Source of the DNA: Hydractinia symbiolongicarpus
Taxonomy: Eukaryota; Cnidaria; Hydrozoa; Anthoathecata; Hydractiniidae
Direction: 5' to 3'
NCBI RefSeq assembly: GCF_029227915.1
Contig: NC_079889.1
Location: 9,424,001-9,488,000 of the forward strand
Length of the DNA stretch: 64,000 bases
In this document: piece after piece, positions 12,151 to 21,968 of the stretch
How positions within the stretch are numbered: the stretch's first letter is position 1
Layout of the letters: every line of letters begins with the position of its first letter
Notes under the pieces: generated by a model
What the model saw: only the letters and a program-made list of their open reading frames with translations
Databases searched by the model: none
What the model was told of the DNA's origin: nothing
Made by a program: the position numbers and the translations under genes

Positions 12151-12302
12151 AAGGTTTACAATACAGCAGGCTGCTCTGAAGTATCTTGTCTACAGGGACG
12201 GTGAATGTAAATAAAATTGGGATTAGTCTCCCAGAAGAAGGTATGAATACACTTTTTTTCTTATTACAAGCATGACTACTGTCCAACTTGGACCTTAGCT
12301 AT
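12151..12302 (+). repeat. Dispersed repeat, copy 2 of 2
   Basis: Second copy of the block at 7286-7435, same orientation, roughly 80-85% identical by eye with small insertions. It ends in the same AAGCATGACTACTGTCCA segment. Confidence 0.7.
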
Positions 12303-12976
12303 TCTCGTATAAATCATCCTTAGATAAGAACCCTATGTTGTGTGCAATACATTTTTTATATATAACATCAATTCGCGTAATGTTTTTGCATTGTAGCTAT
12401 ATTATTATTTAATAAAAATGCCTTGGTCGTATAATGTAAGAATATCTACATTGTAGGATATCCAGGTGCAATTCCTGGTCAAGGTAATTTGTGTTGAGTA
12501 CAATATACACATTAGTGTTTACAGTATTTGTAAGTTCTAAAATGTTATGGTCAGGAATTGAATTATCTATGAACCATGAATAGTTTTAATTCGATTTTCT
12601 TATTTTGTAACATCTTGAAAAATGAAGAGTATATGTTTAAAAAGATCTGTTTAATTTTCTTTCTCTGCCTGAAATAACTATAACATTACTGTTCTGTTCC
12701 CTGTAAACTAGAGTCTTCGCTATGGGGTTGATTAATCTACGTTTAGGTTGTTGACTTTAGCATTGGAATTAATAAGACAAAAGGAAGAAGCTTTTGTTAT
12801 TGTTTTTTCTAAAAGTTGAGAGAATAGGAGTACACCAAGGCAGATATAACTAGAAATTATAATAAAGAAAAAAGGTTTCACTTCAAAGAATAAGAAGCCA
12901 CTGGAGAGCTTCTGTATTTAATTAGCAAATATTTCTTGGGTTTAAGGCAATAAATAACAAATTAAGTTTGATAAAT
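12303..12976. other. No gene; tRNA-like segment inside
   Basis: No protein-coding signal. A tRNA-like segment at 12420-12485 is listed separately. Confidence 0.4.
12420..12485 (+). tRNA. tRNA-like sequence, probably a pseudogene or SINE head
   Basis: CCTTG (12421-12425) pairs with CAAGG (12480-12484) as a possible acceptor stem. CCAGG-TGCAATT-CCTGG forms a T-arm with a near-consensus B box. CGTATAATG resembles an A box as in tRNA-Asp. At about 65 nt it is short, and the D and anticodon arms are poor, so a functional tRNA is unlikely. Confidence 0.25.
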
Positions 12977-13008
12977 TTTCTCCCTGATCTTTGTCAGAGC
13001 ATCTTCAG
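12977..13008 (-). ncRNA. Hammerhead-like ribozyme core of a Penelope-like element
   Basis: Minus strand: CTGAAGA, then a stem with CTCTGA pairing to TCAGGG around a CAAAGA loop, then GAAA. This is the hammerhead core order. It lies 110 bp downstream of the Penelope endonuclease remnant in the same orientation. Penelope-like elements are known to carry hammerhead motifs in their terminal repeats, so a 3' pLTR is likely. Flanking stem I pairing (TGAT with ATCA) is short. Confidence 0.4.
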
Positions 13009-13117
13009 ATCATAACTAAAAACGTCTTTCAACATGCATGTACAAAATGTTAAAAAATTCTCTTGATAAAATAAAATGTATAAAAATCGTTTGTTAACAA
13101 TAAAAGTCGTTAAAAAA

Positions 13118-13405
13118 TTATAGTATGTTTTCCCAAATTTCAGATAATCGTCTTATTTCATCTTTTTTGTTCAATAAATCCGATTTGTGTTGTTTAATCG
13201 CTAATGCCTCTTTAAATTTTCTTTTATTAAAATTGTTTTCCCTATAGAGAATTTCTATTTTCTCAAAGTTCATTTCGTGTTTTGTTTCTTTTATGTGTTT
13301 GGACCTTCCAGAGACGTTTTCTTTATCGTTTTTTGCGCCATTTTTGTGTTCTTTTATTCGTGTTGTCAACTTCCTTCCTGTTTCTCCCCTTTACAGGGAT
13401 GATCG
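13118..13405 (-). pseudogene. Penelope-like element GIY-YIG endonuclease C-terminus
   Basis: The minus-strand frame reads GETGRKLTTRIKEHKNGAK, then a histidine-rich stretch (SKHIKETKHEMNF) and FKEALAIKQH...LLNKKDE. This is the order of the GIY-YIG endonuclease at the end of Penelope-like retroelements: an arginine in the TTRIKEH helix, then a glutamate in the EALAIK region. A frame break lies just before GETGR. The reverse transcriptase part is missing, so only the last 90 or so residues survive. The hammerhead-like motif downstream supports the assignment. Confidence 0.7.
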
Positions 13406-13492
13406 AAAAGCTAATGGATTTCGGCTGTACTGAAACAAACACCTATGAATGTGAAAACATGAGGATTGGTAATTTCACTAATGCTTGGTCGA

Positions 13493-13650
13493 GAGGTTTT
13501 CCTCCTCTAAAGAATATGCTCATTAAGAACATAATTCTTCTTTTTTCCAATTAGATAATTGGCACAAAAGTTGAACAAACAAACAGAGAGAGTAGGGCAA
13601 TACTTCTGTAAACGGTGCAAGGGCTTCGACTCATATTCCTGAACCAAGGT
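13493..13650. repeat. Left arm of a long inverted repeat
   Basis: This arm (outer end GAGGTTTTCCTCCTCTAAAG, inner end CCTGAACCAAGG) matches the reverse complement of 16150-16314 at roughly 80% with small gaps. It brackets the reverse-transcriptase remnant at 14523-15270. Confidence 0.7.
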
Positions 13651-14522
13651 TTTGTTAAACGTTGAGAAATGAAGAGTCGACAACTACATATCGTATCGTT
13701 GTTGCTTTAACCTACCGAGCCAGAGCCCAGAGCTAAGAAAGGTGGACTTGGAATCCACCCCTTAGAAAGGCTGTGACAAAGAGTGAAAAGCAGCACACCT
13801 GGAAACAGAAAAGCTTTGTGACCTTAGACATCATTTAACTTCTGATTCGCAAGTGAAAAACCCTCTTTCGAATTCAAAACAGCTGAATTTAGGAGAATAT
13901 CAAACAAAGGTTAATTAAAGCAGTTTGTAAAGAACGCACACAATATTTATTATTATAAAACAATTCATACGCTTGCGAATGAATTAGACTGTTTACAACT
14001 TATTATTTTAGATGTTTTTACAGTGAAAAGGTCGAAACGTCGTTGCTAAAACATCCGAGCTGGATATGTTAGAAGAACCCGTCAGCACTAAAACAGAAAA
14101 GCGGCCAAAATTTACGTATCAAGTGCCTGATTGCGGAATGTTTGTCCATTTGCATTATAACGTCGTTTTTAGGAGCTAAGATTATGATTTTGTTCTTTGG
14201 TATTTGCCAGTTGTATATCCCAAAAAGAGGTAACATTAATTATCTGTTCTGAATCTTTCGTGTCACCTTCCTAATTATATAGAAATAAATCAATTGTTTT
14301 TTATCACTACCTTTTGGCAACGCTTCATTGTTAAAAGTCCTGAAATTACGTCCTTTCTTTTCAATCTTTTCCAATCTTGTTGAAAGAATTTCTTTAATTC
14401 TGTTCAGTAGAGGGTCGCTTAAGAAATTTATATCCCTAAAACAAGCCTCCATCTCCATCATATATTAACGACTCTCGGCAAATAGCTCTCCTCAATGTGG
14501 AAGGAAATTTTTTTTCAGTCTT
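13651..14522. other. Non-coding part of the inverted-repeat element
   Basis: Contains a small hairpin (GGTGGA...TCCACC at about 13740-13758). A minus-strand frame at 14240-14461 looks lysine-rich but matches no family I know. I treat the stretch as leader sequence of the RT element. Confidence 0.35.
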
Positions 14523-15270
14523 TTGTCAAAGCGCCTAGAAAACCACATCATTCAGAAAAACCACTTTATTAACAAAGCCATTAAAAAAGGATGTATGGAA
14601 AAAGTCCCTGGTTGCTGGGAGCATATGTCTCTTGTTTGGGCTGCTCTGAGAAATGCCAAGTCCAGAAAATATCCACTATCTGCAATATGGCATGATGTAG
14701 CGAATGCTTATCCCACTCTACCGCATAAACTCATTTTTATGGCCCTTCGTCGCTATGGTGTTTCAGAGTCTTGGATAAGGCTTAAGACCTACTATGGCAG
14801 CCTCTGGAGCAAGACATTCTCTTTTACAGCCTCATCCAGCTGGCACCAACAATTTAGAGGTATTTTTATTGGATGTACATTATCAATCATACTATTTTTG
14901 GCAGTTATAAATGTAATCATTGAATATGTGTGCGCCAAAGAAGAGTGAAAAAGTTGTGTTCTGCCTGACGATTTAGATCATCCTCCGGTTAAGGCCTTTA
15001 TGGATGACATATTTTTAATGTCTTCAAGTGTCCCTCGAACTTAGAACTTGTTGGATCGTTGTGTAACAGCCCTTCATTGGGCTGGAATGGGCTTTAGACC
15101 TTCAAAATCACGAAGCATTGTTATAGCTAATGGAAAAGTTTTACATCAGTCTCCATTTTGTCTCCTGCAAGAACCAATCCCATCTATTCACGCAAACCCA
15201 GTTAAGTTTTTTGGCTGGATAATAAATTCAACATTGTCAGATTCAGCTCTTGTCCAACAGGTTTTTTGAG
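14523..15270 (+). pseudogene. Reverse transcriptase remnant of an unclassified retroelement
   Basis: The first frame (14523-14948) reads PGCWEH, then IWHDVANAYPTLPHKLIFMA (palm motif A), then FRGIFIGCTLSIILF (motif B). A second piece near 14994-15030 gives AFMDDIFLMSS (motif C, with MDD in place of ADD). A third (15048-15269) gives WAGMGFRPSKSRSIVIANGK and NPVKFFGWIINSTLSD. These match in order an RT family common in cnidarian and fish genomes, usually with D-NAY-S-PH, GI--GC--S and FMDD signatures. Stops and frame changes separate the pieces. Whether the element is a LINE or something else is unclear, because it lies between long inverted repeats. Confidence 0.7.
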
Positions 15271-15715
15271 AGCGAAGAATTGTCAGGTGTCAACTCGTAC
15301 TTCTGTCACTACTGCAATAGTTATCAAACTGCAACAGTTGAAAAAGAGGTCGCAGAGTGCAGTTGAATTTTGGTTTTGCAATTAAAGCGCTTAAAGTGCC
15401 TATAACAAAGGTCTTGTGTCTAAGGTTTGTTCTCCTGTCACATCTTAACCGGGCACTGTTTCTATACCTATCACTATAGACAGTAAAGTCTCTTGTCGCA
15501 AGCACTACAGCATAAGGGCTGTAATTAACCACTCTGGAAATTTGAACAATGGCCATTACACTACTGTTGCTTATAACCAAGTGCATGGTAAGTGGTTTCA
15601 TTGCAACGACAGAGCCGTGGTCCCTTGCAAACAAAGCTTGCTCAATGGTGTACAACCTTACATCCTTTTCCTTGAAAGGGTTAGGTAAATTGCAGTCAGC
15701 AGCACAACTTCCGGC
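15271..15715. other. Downstream part of the RT element, no gene
   Basis: Open frames exist on both strands (15290-15655 minus, 15549-15737 plus), but none could be matched. It is slightly GC-richer than average and probably decayed retroelement sequence. Confidence 0.35.
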
Positions 15716-16035
15716 TTATGTTAACAAGGGGGTTTGACTATTCTTATATTTTTTTTATTATTGTTATTTTTTTTTATTTATTTATTTTTTGTAGTCTTGT
15801 CTTTGGAGAGTGGCGACTCCACTTACTACCCCAGTCAAAATAAAAGTGAAAAAAAAAAAAATACGCCAGCAAGGGTGTTTGACTGTACCAGGTCCTATCT
15901 TTGGAGAGTGACGACTCCACTTATTATCCCAGTCAAAAAGGAAAAAAACAAAATAAAAATTATGTCAGCAAGGGAGTTTGACTGCACTGGTCTTATCTTT
16001 GGAGAGTGACGACTCCATTTCTTTCCCCAGTCACA
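15716..16035 (+). repeat. Minisatellite, period about 100 bp, just over 3 copies
   Basis: The unit contains CAGCAAGGG-GTTTGACTG, then TTGGAGAGTGACGACTCCA, then CCCAGTCA and an A-rich spacer. It repeats at about 15790, 15895 and 15995, with a partial first copy at 15716. Each unit can fold (GGAG with CTCC, TTTGACTG with CAGTCAAA). It fits a tandem-repeat 3' region of the RT element. Confidence 0.75.
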
Positions 16036-16149
16036 CAAGATTGTACAGAGTAAGACAGATGAAAGGTTATGGATGAAAGAAATGTCTAGTTCCTGCTAAA
16101 GACTGTTCGCAGACCTCTTATGAGGTGACTCAGCTAGACATTTTGGGTA

Positions 16150-16314
16150 CCTTGGTTCAGGAATATGAGTGGAAACCTTTGTACCCTTTACAGAAGTCCT
16201 GTCCTACTCTCTCTGTCTGTTTGTTTGTTTATTTTTTGTACCAATTATCTCCTTGGAAAAAGGCAGAATTGTGTTCTTTTATATGAGCATATTCTTTAGA
16301 GGAGCAAAACCTCT
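16150..16314. repeat. Right arm of the long inverted repeat
   Basis: Inverted partner of 13493-13650. Between the minisatellite and this arm, an AATGTCTAG / CTAGACATT pair (about 16079-16142) forms a further hairpin. Confidence 0.7.
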
Positions 16315-17126
16315 AGAATTTAATTTTTAGGACTTAACTGGTCGAGTTTATCATTGTGCGTGCACTTTGTAATTTTCATTCTTCTAGCGATTGAGATACT
16401 TTAAATTTCTTTAAAGCGCTATTTTTGACGTATCCATCTCTGCTTGAAGTTGACCACTGATGATCTTTTTTTAAATTGAGCGTGTCAGGCACGCCTTTGT
16501 TTGATACGGCGCTGCGCCCCCTGATCTTAGAGAGTCCGGCTGATGTTTTAGTTGAGAGAGCTCGAGATATAAGTGCAACCAATTGGACACGAATCCTAAT
16601 TATGTTTGCTTATGTTAACCAAATCAGGTTTATAAAGCTGAATTATTTTCGATTTTTGAATGCTTAATTTCACTTTTTCTGATAATATTTTTATGTCGTC
16701 AACCTTTAAGTCGAGCAATTATCTTATATTTTAGAACCCAGGAAATCCCGGTAAGCAAATTATCAAAAACGTAATGACATTAAGTTATGTGATGTGCAGT
16801 CACAGGATTCTAGATAATTTCTTTTTTACATGAAGAGGTGCTCTGATGGGCGTTAAGCCTTTTACAGTAAGTGAGTTAATTCTACTATTATTAGGGATTT
16901 TCTATCAAATAACTTGTTTTAGCTACAATGGTCCACAAAATATGTTGGCTCTGGCAATTTATACCATAAGCCAGGAATTTAAAAGTTTATGAAAGTCAAG
17001 AAAATAAAGCACATTATAAATTTGAATGCCATGGAGGGTATGTAAAAGCCATATTTTTGTGAACGAAGGACATGTCACAAACGGCCCGACGTAGTGGACA
17101 TTGCTATGTTTTGAAAAAAGTGTGTT
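16315..17126. other. No supported gene
   Basis: A somewhat GC-richer patch at 16440-16590 has frames on both strands (16376-16582 minus, 16476-16667 plus) without any recognisable domain. Confidence 0.35.
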
Positions 17127-17290
17127 ACGCCTATGCGGATGTGCGACGCAGTATACATGTACTGAGTGCTCGAGTGCTCAGTGTTAGCCGCAGTTAGTTA
17201 AGTTTTTTTAAGAGGGTATTCCAGTTATATGGATGTGTGACATTGTTCACCTGTAACCAACTCCTTGTGGCTTAACTCAGCACTTTTAAA
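17127..17290 (+). repeat. Relic related to the Helitron at 59594-61480
   Basis: Shares TTACGCCTATGC, GTGCTCAGTGTTA and CTTGTGGCTTAACTCAGC with the tandem repeats and the pre-hairpin end of that Helitron (which has CTTGTGGCTTAACCCGGC). No intact terminus is present. Confidence 0.45.
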
Positions 17291-17372
17291 AAAGTTTAAT
17301 GAACCTGGCTATGTGTGCCTTGAATTCTTTAGTGTATATAATATTTACTTGCAAATTTTGGTATATATTTAT

Positions 17373-17440
17373 GTTGATCTAGTGGCTATGAGACTCATGT
17401 AAATGACAGGTTTAAATCCTGGACAGAGCTAGAAAAACAT
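17373..17440 (+). repeat. tRNA-derived SINE-like head
   Basis: An A-box-like GATCTAGTGGCT is followed about 35 nt later by CAGG-TTTAAAT-CCTG, a B-box T-arm (GGTTTAAATCC). No tail or target duplication was defined. Confidence 0.3.
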
Positions 17441-19092
17441 AATTATCTTGCATATACAACAACCGGGTAATCATGAGTATCTGATATATATTTTTAGCTA
17501 TATTGAGAATAATAGATAATCTTTGAGTCGTAAAAGGGAGAGTCATCACTTTCATTTATAGAGCAAGAAAATGTCAAGAAAAAGCAGCTATAGTTGTTTG
17601 TCTTGCCATGTCTCAAGGCATCTTTTCAGAAAAAGACTCACCACAAATTTTCGCATGCGAACCCAGGGGAGTACCTTGCTCTGCAACCTATTATATATTG
17701 ATTGCGGAGCTAAGCGAAAACCATTCTTTGATGTCAAAAGTGCAGGCGTATATAAAATTTTCGATATTCCGCTTGCATATAGTTGAAATTTTGATTTAAG
17801 TACCAACTTGTAAGGGTTCAGACTCAAGACACTCAAACGAAAGTGCAGTCATTTCTTGTGCACGTAGCTGATCCACATAGGCAAAAGGTCTGGGCCGAAA
17901 TGGTAAGAGCAGTCCATTGGACGGAATTAGCACGAGATCATCTCATTTTCCCAAGATAGTCCTGACAGGTGACAAGGGAGATAAGGGATTTTGCGTTGCT
18001 GTTTTCTGTTTTTCCTCCCATCACTGGACAAACTGGACACATTCACACTCAGTTTCTATTACGTTTAGACTACATGTGGCATCTACAATTTTTCGGTTGC
18101 TAAACTAGGGACCCTGTAACCTGCTCCACAACCCTTTCTATAAAAATCGCTTTGCTGATGCTTTTGACCTTTTATTTTTAATTTGCTTTTTATCAGCGGA
18201 ACCAGATGCTAAGTCATCTAGCAAATACTCATTAACTAAATGCTAACCAGTTTCTTCTCTATCCTCGAAACGAACATGTTTCGGGCACGTTTTATTAAAT
18301 TTTTTGTCTTCTTTTAAGGATTATCCAGCTTTGTTTAACTGTCCGTTTTAATTTTGCGTATCGGCCTAATGATGTGGTTCGTTTATATTAGTGTAATGCT
18401 TACACTACAGAAATTTGGCTTTTCTAGGTTTTTATGCTTAACAGATTCCCCATCTGCTTTAGATGTGACTGTTGTCATTTGTATTTTTAGATCTATTCTG
18501 CATATTCTAAACTTGAATGGCCACCTACTTCACAAGCGCTTCTTGATTTAAACAAGATTATACTGTTTTGTCATTCTTCTGCGTAAGGTGTTCATCTGAA
18601 GAAGCAATGTCTAAGTTACTGCCGTCGTGTAATACAGAAAAGAGACTTTGAACTATTACTCCGATCCTTTCATAACTTTGAAACAATAATATTACGGAAC
18701 ACGAAGACACTTATTATATAGCCGTCAAGAAAACAATTTTTTTTTTTAGAGCAAATCTAACGATAATGGTAATTTCTTTTTGCTACTGAAGCGTTCCGCT
18801 GGCAGTAAAATGATTGCAGTTACATATTGAATTTCACTCCATAAAGGGCGATGTATCAAAATACCACGCGATTATCCTATCGCAAATAAAATTGACACAT
18901 GATTAATGTCTTTCAACTTGTTGGAACACCCCGTAAAAATTAATTGAATATTCCTCATGAGAAAGATAATAAAATAAGTTATTGTCTGTCGTCTTGTTAA
19001 TCATAATCGCAAATTACGTTATAAGGACATACATTTGTAATCATTCTATTAGCTCTTAATTGCATGGCACAGAGGACAAATGTTACTCTTAA
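17441..19092. other. No supported gene
   Basis: Short frames at 17571-17836, 17917-18108 and 18354-18551 are not recognisable and overlap on both strands. Confidence 0.4.
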
Positions 19093-19239
19093 CTAGTTGT
19101 TAGTTCACGGAAATTCGCCCGGCAACAAGCTTGGCAAATATATAATGCATTTACTACTTGTAGTTGGACGAATTGGAGTCTGGTTGAGGATGATCTGGTT
19201 TTGGTTGACAGAGAGACACAATGCGGCTATTATTTTAGA
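19093..19239 (-). mobile_element. Miniature Helitron, 147 bp
   Basis: On the minus strand it starts TCTAAAATAATAGCC followed by a GTGTCTCTCTGTC segment. It ends CCGGGCGAATTTCCGTGA then ACTAACAACTAG. The end resembles the 140-bp Helitron at 61481-61620 (GGGCGAACCCGTGG...CTAACGACTAG). The base after the CTAG end is T, as expected. The base before TC is C rather than the expected A. There is no coding capacity. Confidence 0.6.
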
Positions 19240-19262
19240 GTTATAATTGATTGGTCTGTTTA

Positions 19263-19400
19263 AAAATCCACTTGATTAGGGAGTCAAACAATGCGTTTGT
19301 TGACGTCACCAGTGAACCAATTTTTTTTTCTTACATCCAATGTGTAGAGCTTGAAAATGTATAGAATCATGTGATTTTAAGGAACGATTACAGAGTATTG
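19263..19400 (-). mobile_element. Helitron 3'-region fragment
   Basis: AATCCACTTGATTAGG, TGACGTCACCAGTGAACC, CAATGTGTAGAGCTTGAAA and TGTATAGAATCATGT match in order the 3' third of the minus-strand Helitrons at 31763-37160. The terminal hairpin and CTAG are lost. Confidence 0.6.
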
Positions 19401-20299
19401 TATGGAGGTCAAATTGGCAATCAAGAAATGTGTATGATCATTGGCCGTTGTCGAACGGTTCCGAAGCTATTAAATAGGGTTTCAAGTTTTTTAGACTCGG
19501 ATGGGTTGGCCTAGTCTTAGTGGCTCCTTAGTAAGCCGCACAGGGAGAGCATAACCCATCGCTTTGTTTTCAAGATAATATGCTCCAAGTTATAAGTACA
19601 TTATAATGTCTTCATTAATTTAAAAAGTTATATCGTTACATCGTCAAATCTAAATTTTTAATTAACATTTACGACATGCATTTTCGGCGATTTTAAATTA
19701 CACCGCACATGTTCACTAAGTCCATGCAGAATATATGCAATACTATATTTTCGATCAGTATTTACATAAGCCACATAATTCTATAACAGTGGTTCAAAAT
19801 ATTTTCTCATAATCTACTTATCTAAAAAAACACTCTGTATGATGCAGTTACTACTACAAAGCACTATTTTGAATTAATTGTTTTCGAAATTTCCTCTACA
19901 ATCACATTCTGTACAAACTGAATTAAAAATTACAACCTCTGTCTGAGGAACGCGCCATTTCTACACACGCACAGACACACAAAAATAACTTAAAGAGGAT
20001 GAAAGAAGTTATCAGCTTAGAGTTGTTGTTTCCTTAATAAGAGTTTAATTAATTTAATTTTCGCCTTATTACTCTCTAGACAATATTTTTTCTAATATAT
20101 CGTTATATAAAAAGAAAAACGTCCAAGTAATGTGAATATAAATTTCAAGAAAATAAGACGTAAAACTTTTCATGTTCATGTGCTGATACCTACAACTATA
20201 CTTTTCTTGTGACGAGTTACTCGTTACAAAACTTGGTATATAAAAATATAAAATCATGCCATAAACTTTAAGTAATAATTTTGCAGACGACAGCACTAT
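19401..20299. other. No gene seen
   Basis: AT-rich. The stretch near 20664 may include the 3' untranslated region of the transporter gene. Confidence 0.4.
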
Positions 20300-20305
20300 T
20301 TTATT
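20300..20305 (-). terminator. Possible polyadenylation signal
   Basis: AATAAA on the minus strand, about 360 bp downstream of the transporter stop codon. Such hexamers are frequent in AT-rich DNA, so the link is tentative. Confidence 0.3.
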
Positions 20306-20663
20306 CAAACTTCATCAGTGGTGTACTATATATATACATATTTCTGAGAAGATTCATTTTATCACATTAGGATCGAGGTATATCATTTTACTGGGCACAA
20401 AACTCACAAGAACTACCGACACACACACAAAAATGGTCAATAGTGACAGGAAAAAATCCCATGGCATGTCTATTGCTTCTAATTTCTAACAGATGTCGTA
20501 TTTTACATGTCTGTTTTAAAATCATTAAAATTAACGAATGGAATTTTTAATAACATTCACCGTTCTAGTGGCATTATCTAAAATAAACCATGTTGGGAAG
20601 CCCCAAACACTTGTGACAAAACACGTAAACGACAATGCAACATCAAAAGGTGCAGAAAAATAT

Positions 20664-21968
20664 TTACACTTGAGCAACTGGTTGTATTAAGGCTTTTTTA
20701 TAAAACCCAATAAGAAAAAGTAGTATTAAACTTACGATTAAAAACATAATAATAATTTCAAATTTAAAAAATGCCAGGCTTAAAAATGCTCCTAAAACAC
20801 ATCCAAACTGTCTGAACATTGTTCTCACACTTTCTAAGTAGCTTTGATGCTTTGAAGACACAAGTTTAGCAAACACAACAACTATAAATAATTGTTCACC
20901 CATCTCAAAAAAACTTGCAGTAGCCATGTATACTACCAGTGTTACGATTTTCATGTTTAAACTGAGGTGAAAGCAAACAAATATATACTGGCAAATTAAT
21001 AATATGACGACGGAAATCTGGCTTAACATCCCAATCCAATAAACTGTCACGTTTGTTATTTTGACTTTAATACTTGCAGTACAAAGAACTGAGACAAAAA
21101 TTCCACCCGCAACATAACTAACAGAAATAGTTCCATAGGACATCGATAACTCGTCCAAAACAAGGACCGGGTAATTACGACCAAGTGCGACACTGATAAG
21201 GAGACTGAGCAATGTCAAAGCGAGCATAAACAACATGATCCCCGATGTTAACATCCCTTTCAAAGCTTTAATGCCATCACTGCTGAAAACTTGTACTTTT
21301 AGGGAATCTTTACGAATTGACTTAGTCTCCTTCATATCATATTCTCGTGATAAGTCATGCACATAGAAAATAACGCAGCACTGGACGCAAATAGTTAATA
21401 GGAGCAAAATTACACCCGATATATTTCCATATCGAATTTGCAATTTACCAAACCGCAAATTGACATTTTCAAACGGCAGAAGAATACAAGGCCCCAGCAT
21501 GGATCCTAGCGCCGATGAAACAACAAAAAAGGCTATTTTGTTTTGCAACTCCTTGGATGGATATGATCTTGCTATTTCACCTATCATCAATGGCTTTAGA
21601 ATACTAACGCTCCCATTTAGAAGTTTTCCAACAAAAGGGAAGAGTGGAGAGAATGGTATTGTGTACAGTAAACTTCCAAGCATGGCAATAAAATTTGTTG
21701 TAATTATAATTTGTTTTATTTTCCTTGTTGTATCTGCATATTTTGCAACAATTGAAGACAATGAAATCGGAAGAATATAAACTGCAACATTGATCAATCC
21801 GTAGTACAAATCCGGCTCATTGCTTTTTATAAGTTTGGTAAGGTAAATCCATAACGTTACTGCATTTGCACTTGCTTCTAATTCCGATAAAAAGTAAATC
21901 ATTACATATGCAAGAAAAGTGGTTTTACGTTTTTTTTCCCAGACAGTAATATTAATCAAGGGTTCCAT
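20664..21968 (-). CDS. Major facilitator superfamily transporter, MFSD8-like
   Basis: A 434-residue multi-pass membrane protein with about 12 hydrophobic segments, typical of MFS transporters. The loop after the second segment (SSIVAKYADTTRKIK, about residue 72) is a degenerate MFS motif A. GEIARSYPSKE after the fourth segment resembles the conserved arginine region of the family. The closest family by feel is MFSD8/CLN7-type lysosomal transporters, but the substrate is unknown. I chose the ATG at 21968 (CATCATGGA, with G at +4) because the frame upstream to 22004 has no ATG. There are no introns and no stop, unlike the nearby spliced gene, so it may be a retrocopy or naturally single-exon. 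An open frame on the other strand at 21460-21780 is a shadow. Confidence 0.8.
   Translation of the reverse strand: MEPLINITVWEKKRKTTFLAYVMIYFLSELEASANAVTLWIYLTKLIKSNEPDLYYGLINVAVYILPISLSSIVAKYADTTRKIKQIIITTNFIAMLGSLLYTIPFSPLFPFVGKLLNGSVSILKPLMIGEIARSYPSKELQNKIAFFVVSSALGSMLGPCILLPFENVNLRFGKLQIRYGNISGVILLLLTICVQCCVIFYVHDLSREYDMKETKSIRKDSLKVQVFSSDGIKALKGMLTSGIMLFMLALTLLSLLISVALGRNYPVLVLDELSMSYGTISVSYVAGGIFVSVLCTASIKVKITNVTVYWIGMLSQISVVILLICQYIFVCFHLSLNMKIVTLVVYMATASFFEMGEQLFIVVVFAKLVSSKHQSYLESVRTMFRQFGCVLGAFLSLAFFKFEIIIMFLIVSLILLFLIGFYKKALIQPVAQV

Noticed and set aside
15290-15655. 121-residue minus-strand frame
   Set aside because: Lies downstream of the RT remnant on the opposite strand; no recognisable domain.
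16376-16667. Frames on both strands in a GC-richer patch
   Set aside because: No family match and no splice context; probably transposon-derived.
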